Assembly: GCF_000829825.1 (NCBI RefSeq)
Contig: NZ_JXSL01000030.1
Location: 69,501 to 133,500, forward strand
DNA length: 64,000 nt
Reading direction: 5' to 3'
DNA from: Paramagnetospirillum magnetotacticum MS-1
GTDB taxonomy: Bacteria; Pseudomonadota; Alphaproteobacteria; Rhodospirillales; Magnetospirillaceae
Below are positions 8,549-17,113 of this stretch, in pieces; position 1 is the stretch's first letter; every line of letters starts with the position of its first letter. The translations under genes and the position numbers were made by a program. The notes under the pieces are model-generated. The model did no database searches, was not told the origin of the DNA, and saw nothing but the letters and a program-made list of their open reading frames with translations.

Positions 8549-10933
8549 ATGGCGGCGGTGCTGTTGGTGGTATGGGTGAGCGGCAGCTTGGTGGCTTGGC
8601 GTGACCGCGTTGATTCGCTCAGCGACAGCAGCCGCCTGACCGAGGCGCTGACCCGCGTCGTGGCCGAACGCCTGAGCGGTGCGCTGCGCGGCCTCGACCT
8701 GATGCTGAAGGATGTGGACCTCCATTCGCGGGAACACCCCGACCCGATCGAACTGGTCAGCGTGATGCACCACCGCAGCGCGGGCCTGCCCGAGGTCCGC
8801 AACGTCTTCGTGGCTGGCGCCGATGGGCGGGTCGTTGCCTCCACCCTGGCCTCCATGATCGGCCAGGATCTTTCCCGCCGCGTCTATTTCGAAGCCGCCG
8901 CCAAGGCCCCGTTCCACTCTGGACTGATCATCGCCGCCCCCGCCGTCAGCCCCTTCACCGGCAAGATGGGACAAGTGGTCGTCCGGCCGATCATCGGTCC
9001 GCTGGGAACCTTCGGCGGCATCGTGGCCGCCGCCCTCAATCCCGAATTCTTCTCCGAGGCTTTGGGCGGCGTGGTGAGTGGCGATGTGGACCGGGCGGTG
9101 ATCGCCAATCTGGATGGCGACGTCCTGGCGCGGCTTCCCGATCCGGGCCGCCATATGGGCGGTTCCATCAAATCCGGGCCCATGTTCACCGAGCAATTGC
9201 CCAAGTCCCGCGCTGGCACCTTCATCGCACCCAGTGCCTTTGACGGCCAGGAGCGGCTGGCCTCCTTCCAGGTGCTCGACCGCCATCCCATCGTGGTCTC
9301 GGTGGGCATCACCACCCAGGCGGCGCTCCGTCGCTGGGCCGTCAACACGATGATCATGGGGGGAACGGGTCTGGTCTTCACGGCCCTTCTCCTGGCGGCC
9401 TTCATCCAGTTGCAACGGCACGAGCGCAATCGCCGCGAGGCGGAGGCTGCGCTTAAAGCCAGCGAGGAGAGCTACCGCATCTTAGTGGACGACCAGGACG
9501 ACCTGATCCACCGTTATGCCCCGGACACCACCTTGCTGGCCGTCAACCGGGCCTATGCCCGTTTCTATGGCCAGCCAGCCGATCAATTGATCGGGCGCCG
9601 GTGGATCGAGTTCATGCCCGAGGAGGAACGCCCCTTCGTCCTGTCCTGCCTGCATGCGCTGAACCAGCTTCAGCCCTACCGCGAGGATCGCCGCCGGGTT
9701 TTCCTGGCCGACGGTCAGGAACGCTGGATCGAATGGCGGACCACGGCGCTTTACGGCGCCCTGGACAATCTCACCGGCTATCAGACGGTGGGTCGCGACG
9801 TCACCGATTCCCATCGGGCGCAAATCGCCATCGCGGAACGCGAGGAACTCTACAGCCAAAGCTTCCACCGCAATCCGGCCATCAAGTTGCTGGTCGACCC
9901 CAGGACCGGGGCCATCACCGATGCCAACGATTCCGCGGCTCTGTTCTACGGCTATCCCGTCGAGGTCCTGAAGCGGATGCATATCCACGACATCAATGTG
10001 GCGTCGGACGAGGATATCGCGCGGGAAATGGCGGCGGTGGAGAACGATGGCCGCAAATTCCTGCGGTTCCGCCACCGACTGTCCTCGGGCGAGATCCGCG
10101 ATGTGGAGGTCTATTCCTCGCCGCTGCATGTGGGGGGCCGCGCCTATCTCAGCAGCTTCGTGGTGGATGTCTCGGACCGCAACCGCTTCGAAGCGGAATT
10201 GCAGGCCAAGACCGCCGAACTGGCCCGTTCCAATGCCGAGTTGGAACAGTTCGCCTATGTGGCCTCCCACGACCTGCGCCAGCCGCTGCGCATGGTCACG
10301 TCCTATGTCACCTTGCTGGAGCGCCGCCTGGGAGACGCTCTGGACGAAAGCTCGCGCGAATTCATCGGCTTTGCCGTCTCCGGTGTGCGGCGCATGGACG
10401 CCCTGATCAAGGGGCTGCTCGATTATTCGCGGGTGGGCCGCGGCGGCGAGGACTTCACCCAACTGGATCTGGGCTCCGTCCTGGCCGATGCCTGCGCCAA
10501 TCTCGGCCTGGGCGAGACCGGTGACGAGGCCTCGGTCGTGGTGGAGCCTCCCATGCCCGTATTGCCTGGCGTTCCCAGCGAATTGATCCGTCTGTTCCAG
10601 AATCTGATCGGCAACGCCGTCAAGTACCGCCACCCCGAACGCAAGCCGGAAATCCGCATCTCGGCCCGGCCCGAGGGCACCGAATGGATCATCACCATCG
10701 CCGATAACGGCATGGGGATCGGCGCCAATTACTTCGATCGCATCTTCGGAATGTTCCAGCGCTTGCATGCCGAGAACGAGTTTGAGGGCACCGGCATCGG
10801 CCTGGCCATCTGCCGCAAGATCGTCGCCACCCATGGCGGCCGCATCTGGGTCGAATCCGAGGAAGGCCAGGGCTCGCGCTTCATGGTGGCGCTGCCGCAA
10901 TCCCATGGCCATACAGGACCGGCGGCGCATTGA
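8549..10933 (+). CDS. membrane sensor histidine kinase, double-Cache plus two PAS
   Basis: A 794-residue sensor kinase. A first membrane helix is at residues 1-17. A periplasmic PDC/Cache-like domain spans about 25-260 (GRVVASTLASMIGQDLSRRVYF). The second helix is about 262-288. Two PAS domains follow (about 305-425 and 430-545), then a coiled linker, the HisKA box with phospho-acceptor His in YVASHDLRQPLR (about 573), and an HATPase with NLIGNAV, DNGMGIG and GTGIGLAIC. There is no receiver domain. The start is uncertain: a CTG thirteen codons upstream has a good GGGGAGGGG site and would lengthen the first helix region. The partner regulator is not adjacent. Confidence 0.9.
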   Translation: MAAVLLVVWVSGSLVAWRDRVDSLSDSSRLTEALTRVVAERLSGALRGLDLMLKDVDLHSREHPDPIELVSVMHHRSAGLPEVRNVFVAGADGRVVASTLASMIGQDLSRRVYFEAAAKAPFHSGLIIAAPAVSPFTGKMGQVVVRPIIGPLGTFGGIVAAALNPEFFSEALGGVVSGDVDRAVIANLDGDVLARLPDPGRHMGGSIKSGPMFTEQLPKSRAGTFIAPSAFDGQERLASFQVLDRHPIVVSVGITTQAALRRWAVNTMIMGGTGLVFTALLLAAFIQLQRHERNRREAEAALKASEESYRILVDDQDDLIHRYAPDTTLLAVNRAYARFYGQPADQLIGRRWIEFMPEEERPFVLSCLHALNQLQPYREDRRRVFLADGQERWIEWRTTALYGALDNLTGYQTVGRDVTDSHRAQIAIAEREELYSQSFHRNPAIKLLVDPRTGAITDANDSAALFYGYPVEVLKRMHIHDINVASDEDIAREMAAVENDGRKFLRFRHRLSSGEIRDVEVYSSPLHVGGRAYLSSFVVDVSDRNRFEAELQAKTAELARSNAELEQFAYVASHDLRQPLRMVTSYVTLLERRLGDALDESSREFIGFAVSGVRRMDALIKGLLDYSRVGRGGEDFTQLDLGSVLADACANLGLGETGDEASVVVEPPMPVLPGVPSELIRLFQNLIGNAVKYRHPERKPEIRISARPEGTEWIITIADNGMGIGANYFDRIFGMFQRLHAENEFEGTGIGLAICRKIVATHGGRIWVESEEGQGSRFMVALPQSHGHTGPAAH

Positions 10934-10944
10934 CGCCGCCGGTC
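10917..10944 (+). terminator. hairpin spanning the kinase stop codon
   Basis: GACCGGCGGCG (10917-10927) pairs with CGCCGCCGGTC (10934-10944) around CATTGA, which holds the kinase stop codon TGA. An AT-rich stretch (AATTAAG) follows. Probably a terminator or a 3'-end stabiliser. Confidence 0.5.
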
Positions 10945-10989
10945 AATTAAGAGAACCTCGCCCCCGCGCTCAGTCAGGAGAGTTCGGCC

Positions 10990-11196
10990 ATGAAGGTCGC
11001 GGCCATTTCATTCAACGACAACCATAGCCTCAGCATGGATGTGGAAGGGGTCCGTTCTATCGGCGCCGCCCAGCCCCTGGAACTGGAAGACGGCTCCTGG
11101 TTCATGGAACTTTTGATCCGCACCGGCAACGGCACCGTCGCCCTGCAACTGGTCGCCGAGTCCAGGGATAAGCTGGACATCATCCGCTACGAATAG
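10990..11196 (+). CDS. small conserved-looking hypothetical protein
   Basis: A 68-residue protein with a good ribosome site (AGGAGAG eight bases before ATG). It is soluble and mostly beta in appearance, with alternating hydrophobic residues (WFMELLIRTGNGTVALQLVAES). There is no signal peptide, no cysteine and no recognisable motif. It stands alone between the kinase and a convergent barrel-Hint gene. The codon use matches its surroundings, which with the strong start supports a real gene. Function unknown. Confidence 0.6.
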   Translation: MKVAAISFNDNHSLSMDVEGVRSIGAAQPLELEDGSWFMELLIRTGNGTVALQLVAESRDKLDIIRYE

Positions 11197-11279
11197 CGCT
11201 CCCCCCCCCCGCAATCACCACTGCCGACCAGCCATTATCCCAGAACCGCTTCGTCGTCCTCACGGCGCCATCAAAGCAC

Positions 11280-12653
11280 TCACTCCTCAGGAGCGCCTGG
11301 CGGCCTTGCGTTGTATCCCGCCAGGAACTGCTCCCTGGTCGGCCCATCCCCATAATTATGCACGTAATAGCCGCTGGCGACGTAGGTATTGTTCCCGATT
11401 AGATGGAGGTTGTAGACCACCGTTTCGGCAGGCGCGTCTTGTGACTCGATGGAACGCAGATCGACCGGGCCGCCGACGGTGATCAGGGTGTCACCGATGA
11501 CAAGTTGAGTGACATTCAGGGCCGGATTGATCCGGTTGGTTACGTCCGGATCCAAGGACTTCCAGCCTCCGCTCGTCAGGAAAGGATGGTCCGCCGTCAC
11601 GAAGAAATCCAGACTGTTAAGCGCATAGAGCCGACGCCCGTCGAGGCGCGGACGCCCGAATCCGATAACCTCGTTGATGGTGCCGTCCGTCCCTTGGACC
11701 TGCTCACCAATCTCCACGGTTTCAATTGCCTTCTCGCTGCCGTCAGCCATGCGGACGGGAGTTCCGGCGACGAAGCAACTGACGCTGGGAGCCGGAGTGC
11801 TTTGCTGAGGGGCGGCATGGGCTGCTGCCGTGGAGGTCAACACGCTGCCACCACCACCACCGGCATTGGTGAAGGAGACGATGTTCTCCGGGTCTCCGTG
11901 GCGATCCCGGTCCTTCAGCGAGGTCCCGGCATTTCCGAATGTGTAGCGCATGCCGAGCAGAGCGAAGCCTGGACCGGTATTGCCAGCGCCGGTGACGCCG
12001 AACATTGTCCAGGGAATCGAATCGTCCGGTTTCCATTCGATGATGGAATATCCCGTCCGGCTGTTGCTGAAGCCAGCACCGCCGAGCGTCAGCTTCAGAT
12101 CGTCGCGCGAGTACCATGACAGCGCCAATCCGCCATAGCCCGACGAACTGGTGCCTTTGTTGGCGTCGCCACGCTGGATGCCCGCCGACGAGGACAGGGT
12201 ATAATCGTCCAGGTAGGCCTCGGCTTCCAGGCCATGCCGGAAGATGTTCCAGGCGCCGACGCGCGACCACATGGTCGTGAGCCCCACCATGGCCTGATTG
12301 GGGTCGCGCCAGAAGATATGACCACCAAGCCCCCCCTGCCCACGCTCTCCACTTTGGCCGAGCGCCCCGTCAAGCTGTAAGCCGAAACTGTGACCAAGGG
12401 GTGCCGTACCCGTGATCGCCAAGAATTCGGACGGCTTGCCGCCGACAGAACCACCCGAGCCGTCAACTGTCAGGACAGGGGCAGAGACGGCCCTGTCGTC
12501 GCCAGCAAACACTTTGCCTCCGTGGAAGGCGGCACTGCCCGCAAAGAGCGCCACGCCAAACATCAGGCCCAAGGCCGTACGGCCGACACCACGAAATGCC
12601 GAATGCCTTACCGGCACAGCATGAAAATTTGATGCGGTCGAGCGGTTCATCAT
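11280..12653 (-). CDS. outer-membrane beta-barrel protein fused to a C-terminal Hint (intein-like) domain
   Basis: 457 residues. The N-terminus carries an extended leader with a hydrophobic segment (TALGLMFGVALFAGSAAF), consistent with export. Residues about 60-260 are Gly/aromatic-rich amphipathic strands ending in LLGMRYTFG, like an outer-membrane barrel. After a Gly/Ser/Ala-rich linker, a Hint domain runs from Cys293 (CFVAGTPVRMADGS) through the block-B motif VTADHPFL to the terminal His432-Asn433 (YYVHN), followed by Tyr and a 24-residue tail. These are the catalytic residues of bacterial intein-like autoprocessing domains; the residue after HN is not Ser/Thr/Cys, so cleavage rather than splicing is expected. 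It faces a response-regulator gene divergently. Confidence 0.8.
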   Translation of the reverse strand: MMNRSTASNFHAVPVRHSAFRGVGRTALGLMFGVALFAGSAAFHGGKVFAGDDRAVSAPVLTVDGSGGSVGGKPSEFLAITGTAPLGHSFGLQLDGALGQSGERGQGGLGGHIFWRDPNQAMVGLTTMWSRVGAWNIFRHGLEAEAYLDDYTLSSSAGIQRGDANKGTSSSGYGGLALSWYSRDDLKLTLGGAGFSNSRTGYSIIEWKPDDSIPWTMFGVTGAGNTGPGFALLGMRYTFGNAGTSLKDRDRHGDPENIVSFTNAGGGGGSVLTSTAAAHAAPQQSTPAPSVSCFVAGTPVRMADGSEKAIETVEIGEQVQGTDGTINEVIGFGRPRLDGRRLYALNSLDFFVTADHPFLTSGGWKSLDPDVTNRINPALNVTQLVIGDTLITVGGPVDLRSIESQDAPAETVVYNLHLIGNNTYVASGYYVHNYGDGPTREQFLAGYNARPPGAPEE

Positions 12654-12851
12654 TAAGTCCCCATATCTCCGTGTCTAGGGCCCATGTCTTTCTCCATCTT
12701 AACGGAAGGCCAATCAGTCACTGAAACACGTAGAATTGACGATGATTCGACGGAAGTTCGATGAGCCACCGCATTGCCTTCACTCTTTCCATCGGAAAAC
12801 CGACCCGGCATTATCCAGGCCAGGAGCCCGGCTGCGTTACGGAGGCCAAGG

Positions 12852-13544
12852 ATGGGGACGATCATCGTCGTCGAGGATGATGCCGATCTGCGCGAGCAGA
12901 TAGTGACCTACCTGTCTTTGTCGGGCTTCACGACCGCTGGTGTTGGCTCGGCGGCCGAACTCTATCGTCGCATGGCGGTCGAGGTGTTTGGCGTTCTCAT
13001 CCTGGACCTACGGCTGCCGGATGAGGATGGCCTGTCCATCGCGGCCCATGTGCGGGCACACAGCAAGAGCGGCATCATCATGGTCACCGCCAGGAACCAT
13101 GTCGAAGACCGCGTGCGTGGGCACGACGCAGGTGCCGACGCTTATCTTTCCAAGCCCGTGGATATGCGGGAGCTGGTCGCCGCAGTCAAAAGCCTGTTCC
13201 GCCGCCTGGGAGATACCGCACACCCGGCTGACCGGGGCGAAAGCTGGTGCCTGGACCGCGCCGCCTTCACCTTGTTCACACCTGGAGGCCTGTCGGTGGC
13301 GGTCACGCCCAATGAACTGTCACTGCTGCGGGAATTGGCGGAGTCGTCCTGCACCGTGGTCGGGCGCGGCGCCTTGCTCGGCGTTCTCGGATACGATCCA
13401 AGCGACGTCGGCAACCGCAACCTGGACGCCGCGTTGCGTCGCCTGCGCCTCAAGGTCGCTGAAAAGACCGGTGCTTCCCTGCCGATCCGAACCGTCAACT
13501 CGGTCGGCTATATGTTTTCCGAGGAAATGAACATCCGCGGCTAA
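12852..13544 (+). CDS. OmpR-family response regulator
   Basis: A 230-residue two-domain regulator. The receiver domain starts IIVVEDDADLREQIV with the acidic pocket, has the phospho-acceptor Asp in LILDLRLPDEDG and the conserved Lys in DAYLSKPVDMRE. The C-terminal winged helix ends with the typical RTVNSVGYMF wing. The start at 12852 is chosen because GGAGG lies seven bases upstream; the frame is open for 26 further codons before it but without such a site. It is convergent with the 7TMR-DISM kinase, whose gene ends within four bases of this one, so the two are probably a cognate pair. The divergent barrel-Hint gene may be its target. Confidence 0.9.
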   Translation: MGTIIVVEDDADLREQIVTYLSLSGFTTAGVGSAAELYRRMAVEVFGVLILDLRLPDEDGLSIAAHVRAHSKSGIIMVTARNHVEDRVRGHDAGADAYLSKPVDMRELVAAVKSLFRRLGDTAHPADRGESWCLDRAAFTLFTPGGLSVAVTPNELSLLRELAESSCTVVGRGALLGVLGYDPSDVGNRNLDAALRRLRLKVAEKTGASLPIRTVNSVGYMFSEEMNIRG

Positions 13545-15460
13545 GCCACCGGAATGGTCAGCGCGAAGGATGCTCCGCCCCCATCCCTCGGCCGATATGC
13601 CACCGTCCCTCCGTGCATGGTGGCGATGGTCTTCACCAGATGCAGGCCGATGCCGAAGCCTGAGGTCGATCCGCTGAGGGGACTGCGATAATACCTGTCG
13701 AAAATCAGTTCGGCTTCGTCCGGGCGCACGCCCGGCCCACGGTCCAGGACCGTGAAAATGATCCATCCGCCCAGCGCCTGGGCCACGACATCGACCGGCT
13801 GGTCGGCCGGTCCGTAGCGATGAGCGTTATCGATCAGGGCGTCCAGGGCGATTCCCAGCAGGGCACTATCGGCAAGGCATGTGTCCGGCAGAGGTGACAT
13901 CTCGGCCCTGATCTCGCCGCGCCCTGTTTCCCGGTCCCGCGCCACGGCCTGGGCGGCGATGGCGGCCGGAGAAACCGGGCGCAGGTTAAGCTCCATTGCC
14001 TCGCTCCGCTCGCCATTCAGGCAGGTTTCGATCAGACCAACCAGTCGGGAAACCGCTTTGCGGATGGTGTTGAAACGGCGGGTGGCCTCGGGTGGGGCCG
14101 TTGGAAGCAACAGTTCAAGGACCTGAACCGCGCTGTCGATGACTGCCAGTGGAGTCTTGAATTCGTGCGTCGCCATGTCCACGAACGTCCGTTGGCGTTC
14201 CCGCGCCATCTTTTCGAGGACCAGGGCTGCGTCGGCTTGGGCTTGCTGCTGCCGCGTCACCACGAAGCGGTAGCCCAAGGCGAGAAAAAGAATACTGAGA
14301 TGGATCATGGTGGCGATTATGTCGACCTGACGTCCCAGATCGAACGGGATGGTCGGAAAAACCAGTGCGCCGACCTCGACGCCCCAAAGCAGGACGATCG
14401 GAAAGAAGGCGCAGAGGTAGAATCTCAATAGAACGTCGCCGGGGTGACGCAGCACGAGAATGAAAGCCATCGTGATGCTGCCGATGCTGACAGCCAGCAT
14501 GATCACTTGGGCATACTGGGCCAGAAGTGAAAAACTGTCGTGCGTCGCGAAAAATATGGGCGCCAGCATCAGGATGCCGCCCCAGCGGTAAACGCGGTGC
14601 ACCAACGGAAATTCCTTCCTGATATCAAACATCAGGTCCCACATGATCATGAAGGCGGAGATGCCGCCAAACAGACCAATGGCACTGAGCAGATAGTTCA
14701 GGGGCCGACCGGCATCGGAAAGAATCACGGTGACGATGCCTGAATGGGTCGCTTCACGGCACATGCTCGTCACCACGAAAACGGCGTACATCAGCATGGA
14801 CGCATCCCGCAGCCAAAGGCCGAGCAGGATATTACTCACCACGAACACAGCCATGACGCCGAAATCGATACCGTGAAGCGCCGACTGGCGGGCTTCCGCA
14901 TAGGCCAAGGCAGTCGGGCGCCACAGCGCCGCCGCCTCGAAGCGAATCTTGTGTAGCGACGACAGCCGGATGTAAACCGTCGTCGGAATCTCTTCGGGCA
15001 GGGAAAGGTTGGCCGCGTGGAGACGTACCGCCACATCCAACTGCCGCGCGGGAAGCCGTCGGCCGAGAAGGGTTTCCGTGAAGCTACCGCCCGGCTTCGT
15101 CACATAGACCCGGACATCGTCGATATCCGGCTCTCCGAACGCCAGGACCCAGTCCTCAGCTGCCCCTGCCGTCCGCTTGACGGTGAAGCGGTACCACAAG
15201 GTCCCGCCGCTAATAAGGCCAGGACGGCGCGGTGTTACCGCCTCGAAAACGCCGTGCCGTGCCACATCCTCAATGCTGAACGCGCTTTCCCGGTCTTCCA
15301 GGAAGGTCAGATATCCATCCAGCGGGCGGCTAGCCGTCTCGACGGCGACAGTTGCGGGCAATGGTTCGGCATGGGCGGCGGACGCTCCGAACAGTCCCAC
15401 CAGGAGCAGCAAGCCAAGGAATGCAAGCCTGCACCATCTGCCCCGGGAACCCCCAGCCAT
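13541..15460 (-). CDS. 7TMR-DISM sensor histidine kinase
   Basis: A 639-residue membrane kinase. It has a signal peptide (LAFLGLLLLVGLFGASAAHA), a periplasmic DISMED2-type carbohydrate-binding-like beta domain (about 35-180, with GGTLWYRFTVKRT and DIDDVRVYV), seven membrane helices (about 195-410), a HisKA box with His in MATHEFKTPLAV, and an HATPase with ALIDNAHRYG and FGIGLHLVK. The start at 15460 is preferred because it begins directly at the signal peptide. Its stop overlaps the end of the convergent OmpR-type regulator gene by four bases. Such kinases usually sense carbohydrates or envelope ligands; the ligand here is unknown. Confidence 0.9.
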   Translation of the reverse strand: MAGGSRGRWCRLAFLGLLLLVGLFGASAAHAEPLPATVAVETASRPLDGYLTFLEDRESAFSIEDVARHGVFEAVTPRRPGLISGGTLWYRFTVKRTAGAAEDWVLAFGEPDIDDVRVYVTKPGGSFTETLLGRRLPARQLDVAVRLHAANLSLPEEIPTTVYIRLSSLHKIRFEAAALWRPTALAYAEARQSALHGIDFGVMAVFVVSNILLGLWLRDASMLMYAVFVVTSMCREATHSGIVTVILSDAGRPLNYLLSAIGLFGGISAFMIMWDLMFDIRKEFPLVHRVYRWGGILMLAPIFFATHDSFSLLAQYAQVIMLAVSIGSITMAFILVLRHPGDVLLRFYLCAFFPIVLLWGVEVGALVFPTIPFDLGRQVDIIATMIHLSILFLALGYRFVVTRQQQAQADAALVLEKMARERQRTFVDMATHEFKTPLAVIDSAVQVLELLLPTAPPEATRRFNTIRKAVSRLVGLIETCLNGERSEAMELNLRPVSPAAIAAQAVARDRETGRGEIRAEMSPLPDTCLADSALLGIALDALIDNAHRYGPADQPVDVVAQALGGWIIFTVLDRGPGVRPDEAELIFDRYYRSPLSGSTSGFGIGLHLVKTIATMHGGTVAYRPRDGGGASFALTIPVA

Positions 15461-15543
15461 GAGTCCGCTCTTCCGCTCGAAACTGTGTATTAAACAGTAT
15501 GTTGGCGCCCGATTTCGGGCAATGCGCAATGACTATACATTCG

Positions 15544-15999
15544 TTAAGTCCTTGATTTTTCCTCCCAGCCCCCGCGTTCTGTCTGTTGATAATAGACCAA
15601 TTCGTGGCCCTCTGCCTTCCAGCGCTTCCAGCGCTCGCGCGCCTTCTCGACCGCTTCGGCATCGTTGCCGTCGAACAGGTCCAGGCAACGCTGGAACGCG
15701 CCCACCCGCTCCGAGGCCGAGCCGTCGCACATCACCAGGATGGTGGCGCCGTTGGGATTCTCGTCGGTGTGGGTCAGCCAGATGGGCTGCATCTCGGCCT
15801 CGCCGTCACGGGCCGAGCCATGGGGCAGCCAGGAATCGGGCTCGTAGGTCCACAGGCGCCCGTTCAGATCCTCGACCCGCTCTTGCGATCCGGCCAGCAC
15901 CACGGCGCGAAAGCCCGCCGCCAGCGCCTTGTCCAGCAGTTTGGGCAATGCCTGTTCCAGCGGCAGGCGCATCAGGTGGTAAAAGCCGATCTGGGTCAT
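15544..15999 (-). CDS. holC: DNA polymerase III subunit chi
   Basis: A 151-residue accessory subunit of the clamp-loader complex that links the replisome to single-strand-binding protein. Recognised from the family pattern: an N-terminal IGFYHLMRLPLEQALPKLL, then AAGFRAVVLAGSQERVEDLN and LWTYEPDSWLPHG, and the C-terminal KARERWKRWKAEGHELVYYQQ. The length fits the family. It lies between an unrelated kinase and a divergent glycosyltransferase, so it is probably transcribed alone; in many alphaproteobacteria it follows pepA, and two M17 aminopeptidase genes lie 1.1 kb away here. Confidence 0.93.
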   Translation of the reverse strand: MTQIGFYHLMRLPLEQALPKLLDKALAAGFRAVVLAGSQERVEDLNGRLWTYEPDSWLPHGSARDGEAEMQPIWLTHTDENPNGATILVMCDGSASERVGAFQRCLDLFDGNDAEAVEKARERWKRWKAEGHELVYYQQTERGGWEEKSRT

Positions 16000-16057
16000 G
16001 GCTCAACCTTTACCATGGGAATGGCGTTCCGGCGAGCCGTGGGTATAATCCCCCCTC

Positions 16058-16996
16058 ATGAAGATTGCCGTCATCATTCCCTGCTACAGGGTCAGCCGCC
16101 ATATCGAATCGGTTCTGGCTGGCATTCCCCAGACCATCCACCACATCCTGGTGGTGGACGATTGCTGCCCTGAAAGGTCGGGCGAGGTTGCGGCCAAGGC
16201 GGTCGATCCGCGCATCGAAGTCATCCGCCATCCGGCCAACAAAGGCGTCGGCGGCGCGGTGGTCACCGGCTATGTCCGCGCCCTGGAACTGGGCTGCGAC
16301 ATCTGCGTCAAGATGGACGGCGACGGCCAGATGGACCCGGCGGAACTGCCCCGTCTGCTGGAACCACTGATTTCGGGCCGGGTCGATTACACCAAGGGCA
16401 ACCGCTTCCGCCATCTGCCGCAGTTGAAGACCATGCCGCCGGTGCGCCTGATCGGCAATTCGGCCCTGTCCTTCCTGGTCAAGGCGGCGTCTGGCCAATG
16501 GGGGGTGATGGACCCCACCAACGGCTATACCGCCATCCACCGCCGGGCCCTGGAAGAACTGGACCTGGGCCGTCTGGCCGAACGCTATTTCTTCGAAAGC
16601 GACATGCTGATCCAGCTGGGCATGGCGGGACTGCCGGTGGAGGACGTGGCCATGCCCGCCCGCTATGGCGACGAGGAATCCTCCCTGTCGGTGGCCAGGG
16701 TGCTGCGCGAATTTCCGCCGCTGTTGCTGAAGGGGTTCTTAAAGCGCCTGCTGTTTCGCTATTTCGTCAGCGACTTCACCATCGCCTCGCTTTATCTCCT
16801 GATCGGCGTGCCGCTGCTGGGTTTCGGCCTGGTGGAAGGCATCGGCCAATGGATCGCCTCGGTGGCCAGCGGCGTGCCGCGCACCGCGGGCACCGTCATG
16901 CTGGCCGCCATGCCGACCATCTTGGGATTCCAGCTCCTGCTGCAAGCCATCGCCCACGACGTCCAGTCGGCGCCGAGGGCTCGACCACCGTCATAG
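16058..16996 (+). CDS. family 2 glycosyltransferase, polyprenyl-phosphate type
   Basis: A 312-residue membrane-associated GT-A enzyme. The nucleotide-sugar fold is clear: AVIIPCYRVSRHIESVL at the N-terminus, HILVVDDCCPE, and the metal-binding CVKMDGDGQMDP. Two C-terminal hydrophobic segments (about 245-270 and 285-305) anchor it in the membrane, as in polyprenyl-phosphate mannose or glucose synthases. It probably transfers a hexose to undecaprenyl phosphate or an envelope glycan. It is not linked to a polysaccharide cluster here. The extreme C-terminus (after residue 300) may be altered by the adjoining repeat region. Confidence 0.88.
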   Translation: MKIAVIIPCYRVSRHIESVLAGIPQTIHHILVVDDCCPERSGEVAAKAVDPRIEVIRHPANKGVGGAVVTGYVRALELGCDICVKMDGDGQMDPAELPRLLEPLISGRVDYTKGNRFRHLPQLKTMPPVRLIGNSALSFLVKAASGQWGVMDPTNGYTAIHRRALEELDLGRLAERYFFESDMLIQLGMAGLPVEDVAMPARYGDEESSLSVARVLREFPPLLLKGFLKRLLFRYFVSDFTIASLYLLIGVPLLGFGLVEGIGQWIASVASGVPRTAGTVMLAAMPTILGFQLLLQAIAHDVQSAPRARPPS

Positions 16997-17010
16997 GCGG
17001 CGGCGACGAA

Positions 17011-17104
17011 TTCACCACGAAGGCGCAGAGGCACGAAGGAACACAAAGCAGGAAAGTAAACTTTTCCTTCCCCCTCCTTCGTGCCTTCGAGCCTTCGTGG
17101 TGAA
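17011..17104. repeat. long two-step inverted repeat (intergenic palindrome)
   Basis: TTCACCACGAAGGC (17011-17024) is the exact reverse complement of 17091-17104. Inside it, GGCACGAAGGA (17030-17040) pairs with TCCTTCGTGCC (17075-17085), leaving a loop of about 34 bases. It lies between the glycosyltransferase and the convergent aminopeptidase gene. The internal CACGAAGG units look like a REP- or MITE-type repeat found in many genomes. Confidence 0.75.
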
Positions 17105-17113
17105 TCTTTGTCC

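Noticed and set aside
8510-8549. CTG start for the sensor kinase thirteen codons upstream
   Set aside because: The ribosome site GGGGAGGGG is attractive but CTG starts are rare; I kept ATG 8549 and only mention the alternative.
11201-11210. Run of ten C residues
   Set aside because: It lies between convergent genes, outside any reading frame or likely promoter, so phase variation is not supported.
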